A DNA stretch of 64,000 bases, taken from positions 963,528 to 1,027,527 of the forward strand of contig NZ_FPKU01000001.1 in the NCBI RefSeq assembly GCF_900119845.1. Reading direction: 5' to 3'. Source of the stretch: Devosia enhydra. GTDB lineage: Bacteria; Pseudomonadota; Alphaproteobacteria; Rhizobiales; Devosiaceae. The position numbers and the translations under genes are program-made. The notes beneath the pieces are model-generated. The model was not told where the DNA came from. It did not search any database and worked only from the letters and a program-made list of their open reading frames with translations. Of this stretch, positions 59,205 through 64,000 are shown in pieces (within the stretch, counting starts at the first letter, position 1; the number at the start of each line of letters is the position of its first letter).

Positions 59205-59729
59205 ATGAGCATGTTTCGGCCCCTGCTGCGCAATGTAGCGCTTGTCGGCCTTGTCCTGTCGTCCGCGCTGGTCGCCGCCCCGACCCAGGCAGCCCGCGCG
59301 GAGATCGAGTTCCTGTCCGGCTATCTCGGGGAGTGGCGCGGTCGCGGCACCCTCACCGGCGCCAGCTCGGAAACCGTCGTTTGCCGGCTGACCCTCAGCC
59401 CCGGCAATTCCGACAAGATCAACTACAATGGTCGCTGCACCATGGCGGGCAACAACCTCGCCATCCAGGGCACGCTGGCCTATGTCGATTCCTCGCGCCG
59501 CTACGAGGCGGTGATGTCCACCAATGCCACCTTCCAGGGCGTGGCCGTGGGCCAGCGTCGCGGCAATGGCGTGGTCTTCAACCTGCAGGAGCGCAATCGC
59601 GCCGACGGGCAGGACATGTCGATCACCGCCGCCATCGCGCTGCAGAACGGCAAGATCGACGTCAACTTCAAGGTCACCGACGCCAAGAGCGGCGGCACCA
59701 TGCAGGCGAGCGTCCCGTTCAGCAAGTAA
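59205..59729 (+). CDS. secreted protein of unknown function
   Basis: A 174-residue protein with a signal peptide (LLRNVALVGLVLSSALVAAPTQA, cleavage after AQA-AR near residue 29). The mature domain is beta-rich: EIEFLSGYLGEWRGRGTLTG, VCRLTLSPG, RCTMAGNNLAIQGTLAYV. Two cysteines (VVCRL, GRCTM) could form a disulfide. It resembles lipocalin-like periplasmic proteins, which I cannot confirm. Start may be ATG 59205 or ATG 59211. Monocistronic. Confidence 0.7.
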   Translation: MSMFRPLLRNVALVGLVLSSALVAAPTQAARAEIEFLSGYLGEWRGRGTLTGASSETVVCRLTLSPGNSDKINYNGRCTMAGNNLAIQGTLAYVDSSRRYEAVMSTNATFQGVAVGQRRGNGVVFNLQERNRADGQDMSITAAIALQNGKIDVNFKVTDAKSGGTMQASVPFSK

Positions 59730-59793
59730 CGGACGCATAAATCCAAGTGTTAAAGGGCGGCCTCATGGTCGCCCTTTTGCTTTTTGGTCGGCC

Positions 59794-61110
59794 TCAGGCC
59801 TCGGCCGGCGTGGGCGAGCCCGCATAGGCGGCCGAAAGCTGCCGGTAATATTTCGAGTTGAGCGCGTAGATCGTCACCAGCACGCCCAAAAGGCCGGCAA
59901 TGGTGAACACCAGCGCGATGCCGCGCGGTGCGCCGGTGCCGAACCAGCCCCCGATGGCCTCGGCGCCGGAGCCATCGGTCATGAACGGGATCACGACGAA
60001 TTCCGTCAGTGGCCCGATGAGGAAAGCCGTCAGCGGCGAGGCCGCCTGCTCGAGCGATTGCGCGAAGCCGAACACGCGCCCCTGCCGCTCCTGTGGCACC
60101 ACCTTTTGCAGCGTCGTCTGTTCGGCTGCCTCCGCGAAGGGGCCGAGCAGCATCCACACGAAGCACCCCGCCACCAGCAGCCAGATCGACGACTGGATGG
60201 TGAAGACGCAGCACACCGACCAGGTGATCACATTGGCAAGCAGCAGCGTGCGCAGAGGATTTTTGCCCAGTCCCAGCCGTGCCACCAGGATGCCGCCCAG
60301 GATGAACGCCGTCGAAATGCCACCGAACAGGAGCCCCCAGGTCTGCACCGAAACCATCGAGAGCCCATAGGCATCGAGCAGCGCCATGAAGATGCCGCCG
60401 AGGAAATTGTTGAAGGTGGCAAAAAAGATGAGCGCGAAGAGCCCCGGCACTGCCGCCACCACGCGGATGGTTCCCGCGATATCGACCTTGCCCTTCGTCC
60501 CGCTGTCCGGCCCCGCCTCCGGGCGCGGTTCGTCGATCCGCACCGTGGTGATGTGGACAAATGCCAGCGCGGTCACGGCGAGCGCGAAGATCAGCACGCC
60601 CATCATGCCGGTCCAGGCCACCAGCACGCCCGAGATCACCGATGTGGTCAGAAACCCGATGCCGGTCGCCAGCCCAACGAGGCCGTTGGCCTTGTCGCGC
60701 CGCTCCTCGGGGATCAACAGGGTCACGAGCGTTGGCAGCGCGATCGAGCGGATATTGCCTGCCAGCACGCCCAGCATCGAGGCCAGCACGAACGACCAGA
60801 GCGCCGGCCCATAGGGATCGCGGAAGGCGTCGCCCGGCAGCGTCAGCAGCAAGACGAGCGCCAGCCCGTAGAATGCGAACGACACCGCGCTCGATCCCGC
60901 CATCACCCTCAGCTTGGGATTATGGTCGACGATGCTGCCCAGCCAGAAGCCGAGCCCGGCCGTGAAAACCAGATAGATCCCGGCGATCATGCCGGTCGCA
61001 AACACCGACTGGGTCTCGAGATAGACCCAGAAGGTGATGGCGAACCACACGGTGAAATTGGTGATGTTGGCAACCAGCGTGTTGCCGAGAACCTGATGAA
61101 ACGGTGTCAT
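59794..61110 (-). CDS. MFS transporter
   Basis: A 438-residue major-facilitator protein with 12 hydrophobic segments. Sequence layout (MTPFHQVLGNTLVANITNF start, VVPQERQGRVFGFAQSLEQAASPLTAFLIGP near the C-terminal half) recalls the enterobactin-exporter-like/MDR branch. ATG at 61110 has no strong ribosome site but matches family start. Substrate unknown; no regulator is adjacent. It is convergent with the upstream secreted unknown. Confidence 0.85.
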   Translation of the reverse strand: MTPFHQVLGNTLVANITNFTVWFAITFWVYLETQSVFATGMIAGIYLVFTAGLGFWLGSIVDHNPKLRVMAGSSAVSFAFYGLALVLLLTLPGDAFRDPYGPALWSFVLASMLGVLAGNIRSIALPTLVTLLIPEERRDKANGLVGLATGIGFLTTSVISGVLVAWTGMMGVLIFALAVTALAFVHITTVRIDEPRPEAGPDSGTKGKVDIAGTIRVVAAVPGLFALIFFATFNNFLGGIFMALLDAYGLSMVSVQTWGLLFGGISTAFILGGILVARLGLGKNPLRTLLLANVITWSVCCVFTIQSSIWLLVAGCFVWMLLGPFAEAAEQTTLQKVVPQERQGRVFGFAQSLEQAASPLTAFLIGPLTEFVVIPFMTDGSGAEAIGGWFGTGAPRGIALVFTIAGLLGVLVTIYALNSKYYRQLSAAYAGSPTPAEA

Positions 61111-61285
61111 CGTCTTGATCCATGCAGAGCCCAGAGCCCGTCACGGACGTCCTGAGGCTCGGAAAATCGGTAGAATGCCTATGCCCCGAGCCGGCGCGAG
61201 GCCGGTCGGGACGCCACCGCCGCGCCCTGCGCGATGGCTCCTGCACTGCTGATTTCCGAGCCGTGCGCGCCTTGAGCGCGAAGGC

Positions 61286-61837
61286 TCAGAACGGGATGTC
61301 GTCGTCCCCGCCGCTCTCGAAGGCCGGCTGTTGGGAGGGTCGGCGCTCGCCGCGTCCGCCCCCTTCGCCGCCGCCCCGGCCGCCAAAGCCGCCCGATCCG
61401 CCGCCACCGCCACCGCCACCGCCCGAGGAAAAGCCGCTGCTGCCCCCGCCATAGCCGCCACCACCGCCGCCGCCCTCGCCTTCACCCCGCCCGTCGAGCA
61501 TGGTGAGGTTCGAGTTGAAGCCCTGCAGCACAACTTCGGTGGAATAGCGATCGGCGCCGCTCTGGTCCTGCCACTTGCGGGTCTGGAGCTGGCCTTCGAG
61601 ATAGACCTTGCTGCCCTTGCGCAGATATTGCTCGGCAACCTTGGCAAGGCCTTCCGAGAAGATCACCACGCGATGCCATTCGGTGCGCTCGCGGCGCTCG
61701 CCCGAATTGCGGTCACGCCAGGTTTCCGACGTCGCGACGCTGAGATTGACGACCTTGCCGCCCGAGGGCAGGTTGCGCACTTCCGGGTCGGCACCGAGAT
61801 TGCCCACCAGGATCACCTTGTTCACGCTGCCGGCCAT
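61286..61837 (-). CDS. ssb: single-stranded DNA-binding protein
   Basis: A 183-residue tetrameric OB-fold protein. The ssDNA-binding domain is residues about 4-110 ([22 protein letters not shown] ... [22 protein letters not shown]), followed by a Gly/Ser-rich linker and the acidic tip DDDIPF, which recruits repair and replication partners. ATG at 61837 has AGAGGA upstream. A LexA box and a near-perfect promoter lie 123-156 bases upstream, so it is SOS-controlled. In this order uvrA and ssb are usually neighbours; here a Tat-secreted protein gene lies between. Confidence 0.95.
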   Translation of the reverse strand: MAGSVNKVILVGNLGADPEVRNLPSGGKVVNLSVATSETWRDRNSGERRERTEWHRVVIFSEGLAKVAEQYLRKGSKVYLEGQLQTRKWQDQSGADRYSTEVVLQGFNSNLTMLDGRGEGEGGGGGGGYGGGSSGFSSGGGGGGGGGSGGFGGRGGGEGGGRGERRPSQQPAFESGGDDDIPF

Positions 61838-61959
61838 GGCTCGTCCTCTTCGTCGCTTATGGCGCCTGGCACGAACCCGGCGCGGGCCGCCCGGACTATA
61901 CAGAACCCGCCGGCCTGGCGAGCCCGAAATCGGGCGCATCCACAGTTTATGCCGACGAT

Positions 61960-61993
61960 GTTCCTACTATGTTCGCATTTCCGGCTGTGTCAA
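61960..61993 (-). promoter_or_regulatory. LexA-regulated promoter of ssb
   Basis: Reading the minus strand: TTGACA (61988-61993) is the -35 box and, 16 bases on, CATAGT is the -10 box. GAAC-N7-GAAC (61960-61974 on the plus strand as GTTC-CTACTAT-GTTC) overlaps the -10 box; this is the known alphaproteobacterial LexA site. The -35 overlaps the stop codon of the upstream gene. Confidence 0.8.
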
Positions 61994-63051
61994 GCCGCAA
62001 CTGAGGCGGGCAGCAGCTGCCGCATCATCCTGCGATAGAGCCGATAGGCCGGCCCATTGAGCCCCATTCGCGACAAGGCCGCCGCCGGCACGATCACCCG
62101 CCAGTAGAGCCCCAGCAACTGCCGGCGCCCCGCCTCGGAGCCCATAAGCCGCCGCGCGACGGCGGGCGCTTCGGTGTAATACCGCGCAATATCGGCCCGG
62201 CCCTCTGCGAACCCGCTCATCCAGCCATCGCGCAGCCGCCTCAGGCTCTGGAGCTCCCAGCAATCATCTCTGAGCCCCACTACGGCGCAGCAGGCGGTGG
62301 TGAGAAAACAGCTGATATCGGGGTCATCGAAGATGATGTCGTTGAGGCTCGGCGCGCAGGGCGTCGTCGCGTCCCGCTCACGCATCCGCTCCATCCCCGC
62401 GATCACCGTCTCGTCGACGAATGCTGTGAAGCTCGGCGTGTCCACCGTGATGGCGCTGTAGGCAACCCCGCCGGACATGAGTTCGGCTTTGAACGGCAGG
62501 TCCGAGCGCAGCGCCTGATAGATCGTCAGCGCCGCATTGCCGCTGAAGCCCTGCGCGGTCGTGTTGGGGTCGAAACTGCCCTTGGCGAAGGCGAAGCCGC
62601 CTATGCTCGTATCGCCGCTCGTCAGTTGCAGCCCGATCAGGGCATCCTGGTCATGGGCAATCTGCACGACGCCGTAGAGGTTGCCGTCGCGCAACAGCGC
62701 CGTGATCGGGAAGGCGAGCGCGATCGTGCTGATCCCGATCGTGCCGTTTTCAAAGCGCACCAGTTCGCCCTTGATGGCCGCCTGGGCCGATTTCCGCCCC
62801 TCCGTCCACGTGCCATCGTAAAGCACGATCTCCTCGCCCAGCGCCGCGATGGGCGTCAGGAAGGTGAACTGCGCCTTGTCCGCCTCGATGAGGTAATTGG
62901 GCTCGCCATTGAATTCGGTGCCCAGATTATAGCTGATCTGGCAGGGCGCGCTCTCGGCTCTGGCCGGTCTCAGGCCCGCTATCGCGCCCACCCCCACGGC
63001 CGACAGAGCCGCCAGAAACCGCCGTCTTCCGCTCGAATGCATTGCCCTCAT
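61990..63051 (-). CDS. Tat-secreted protein with CFI-box C-terminal motif
   Basis: A 353-residue protein. The N-terminus has a twin-arginine signal (GRRRFLAALSAVGVGAIAGL, residues 8-27). Residues 40-235 are beta-rich without recognised family. Near the C-terminus, DISCFLTTACCAVVGLRDDC (246-265) and a following LRRLRDGWM form the motif called the CFI-box in C-terminal secretion/sorting domains; its cysteines are probably metal-binding or processed. Export folded through Tat fits a cofactor-bearing protein. It lies between ssb and uvrA, whose LexA boxes flank it. Start at ATG 63051; ATG 63042 is possible. Confidence 0.75.
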   Translation of the reverse strand: MRAMHSSGRRRFLAALSAVGVGAIAGLRPARAESAPCQISYNLGTEFNGEPNYLIEADKAQFTFLTPIAALGEEIVLYDGTWTEGRKSAQAAIKGELVRFENGTIGISTIALAFPITALLRDGNLYGVVQIAHDQDALIGLQLTSGDTSIGGFAFAKGSFDPNTTAQGFSGNAALTIYQALRSDLPFKAELMSGGVAYSAITVDTPSFTAFVDETVIAGMERMRERDATTPCAPSLNDIIFDDPDISCFLTTACCAVVGLRDDCWELQSLRRLRDGWMSGFAEGRADIARYYTEAPAVARRLMGSEAGRRQLLGLYWRVIVPAAALSRMGLNGPAYRLYRRMMRQLLPASVAA

Positions 63052-63144
63052 GCCCCCGTCCCCATTGCCATGCTGAGCTTGGACGCTTGGCGAGGCAAGT
63101 ATCCTTGGCGCAAAATTGCGGGGCGCGATGGGCGAAATCACGCC

Positions 63145-63176
63145 TTGACCATTGCCCTCTTGTTCTGCTTGTGTTC
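63145..63176 (+). promoter_or_regulatory. LexA box and candidate promoter of uvrA
   Basis: TTGACC (63145-63150) is a -35 box; 17 bases on, CTTGTG is a weak -10. GTTC-TGCTTGT-GTTC (63162-63176) is an exact LexA site overlapping it. uvrA starts 162 bases downstream. The Tat-protein gene is divergent and could also be affected. Confidence 0.72.
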
Positions 63177-63337
63177 GCCGACCTTTCGGCAATCCGCAAT
63201 GTCTGCTGCGCCGTAACTCCATGTGGCGTCTGCAATGCGGCTGCGATCATTGTCATCGGGCGTTTATATGCGGCACCCCTGACACCATCTGACCGTTGTC
63301 TTGCCTTAAGGTGCCTTCTTCCCAGACTGGATCGATC

Positions 63338-64000
63338 ATGGCCGACCTGCCCAATCCCAACCGAGACATCGTTATCCGCGGCGCGCGCGAGCACAATCTC
63401 AAGGGGGTCGACCTGCGCCTGCCGCGCGACAGGCTGATCGTGATGACGGGGCTGTCGGGTTCGGGCAAGTCATCGCTGGCGTTCGACACCATTTATGCCG
63501 AAGGCCAGCGCCGCTATGTCGAGAGCCTCTCGGCCTATGCCCGCCAGTTCCTCGAAATGATGCAGAAGCCCGATGTCGAGCACATCGAGGGCCTCTCGCC
63601 CGCCATCTCGATCGAGCAGAAGACCACGAGCCGCAATCCGCGCTCGACGGTGGGTACCGTCACCGAAATCTACGATTATCTGCGCCTGCTGTTTGCCCGC
63701 GTCGGCATTCCCTATTCGCCCGCCACCGGCCTGCCGATCGAAAGCCAGACCGTCAGCCAGATGGTCGACCGCGTCCTGGCCCTGCCCGAAGGCACGCGGC
63801 TCTATCTGATGGCGCCGATGGTGCGCGGCCGCAAGGGCGAGTTCAAGAAGGAGCTTGCCGATCTCCAGCGCAAGGGCTTCCAGCGCGTGCGCATCGATGG
63901 CACGCTTCACGACATCGAGGATGCCCCGGCGCTCGACAAGAAATACAAGCACGATCTCGACGTGGTGGTGGATCGCCTCGTCACCGGCCCGGAGATTGCC
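63338..64000 (+). CDS. uvrA: excinuclease ABC subunit A, N-terminal part (runs off right edge)
   Basis: The first 221 residues of UvrA, the damage-recognition ATPase of nucleotide-excision repair. Residues 11-46 give [16 protein letters not shown] and Walker [10 protein letters not shown] (38-46), then the conserved [15 protein letters not shown] and [21 protein letters not shown], and the UvrB-binding region starts near residue 130. The frame stays open to the last base. ATG at 63338 is the family start. Under LexA control from the upstream box; functionally linked with the ATL protein at 38.4 kb. Confidence 0.96.
   Translation, partial: MADLPNPNRDIVIRGAREHNLKGVDLRLPRDRLIVMTGLSGSGKSSLAFDTIYAEGQRRYVESLSAYARQFLEMMQKPDVEHIEGLSPAISIEQKTTSRNPRSTVGTVTEIYDYLRLLFARVGIPYSPATGLPIESQTVSQMVDRVLALPEGTRLYLMAPMVRGRKGEFKKELADLQRKGFQRVRIDGTLHDIEDAPALDKKYKHDLDVVVDRLVTGPEIA

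Overview
The window reads as a chromosomal segment of a high-GC alphaproteobacterium of the Hyphomicrobiales, most likely of the Devosia/Pelagibacterium type. I infer this from the housekeeping genes (coaD, carA, carB, greA, trxB with an adjacent LysR gene, rpoD, dnaG, gyrA, ssb, uvrA), from GGAAC-N16/17-CGTT (EcfG-type) promoters, from GTTC-N7-GTTC LexA boxes, and from a Hyphomicrobiales-style palindromic repeat. No prophage, insertion sequence, CRISPR array, tRNA or rRNA was found.

Layout. 1-7.9 kb: end of an O-antigen ligase gene, a kinase-like gene, a secreted unknown, a drug exporter, the operon coaD - periplasmic cyclophilin - cytoplasmic cyclophilin, a LysE exporter, an HdeD-like membrane protein and a YqeY protein. 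7.9-15.9 kb: carA, small stress/periplasmic proteins, a YpfJ-like metallopeptidase, a Tat-exported cyclic-nucleotide phosphodiesterase, a GNAT/EamA pair and an aldo-keto reductase. 16-19.8 kb: a tight four-gene glycan operon (glycosyltransferase, PglC-like, PglD-like, PglE-like). 20-31.7 kb: an unusual Cys-rich membrane protein, carB, two secreted unknowns, a methyltransferase, cspA, greA, trxB and a LysR regulator.

31.7-32.7 kb is a 1-kb stretch with no protein gene. It holds what look like three tandem small-RNA genes, each with its own promoter and intrinsic terminator. Four hairpin loops in two of them carry exactly CCTCCTCCC, an anti-Shine-Dalgarno motif. This is the most interesting part of the window.

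32.7-45.4 kb: aspartate aminotransferase, a possible tiny secreted peptide, a CBS protein, an LTXXQ protein, a class V aminotransferase, thymidine kinase, a thioesterase, an alkyltransferase-like DNA-repair protein, an SH3/crystallin-fold secreted protein, a UDP-sugar dehydrogenase/epimerase pair, a DUF533 protein, an LLM oxidoreductase and a uracil-glycosylase-like protein. 45.4-54.8 kb: HlyU-like protein, a decayed DUF4160/DUF2442 gene pair, then rpoD, dnaG, a DUF3422 gene and gyrA on the minus strand. 55-64 kb: a divergent HxlR regulator/NAD(P)-binding protein pair, an MMPL exporter, an MFS exporter, then ssb and uvrA, each with a LexA box.

Three predicted EcfG (general stress response) promoters drive two paralogous single-pass membrane proteins that both begin MAIPERETV, and the SH3/crystallin protein. 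The window therefore holds part of a stress regulon (EcfG), part of the SOS regulon (ssb, uvrA), surface-glycan genes and a small-RNA cluster with likely translational targets.
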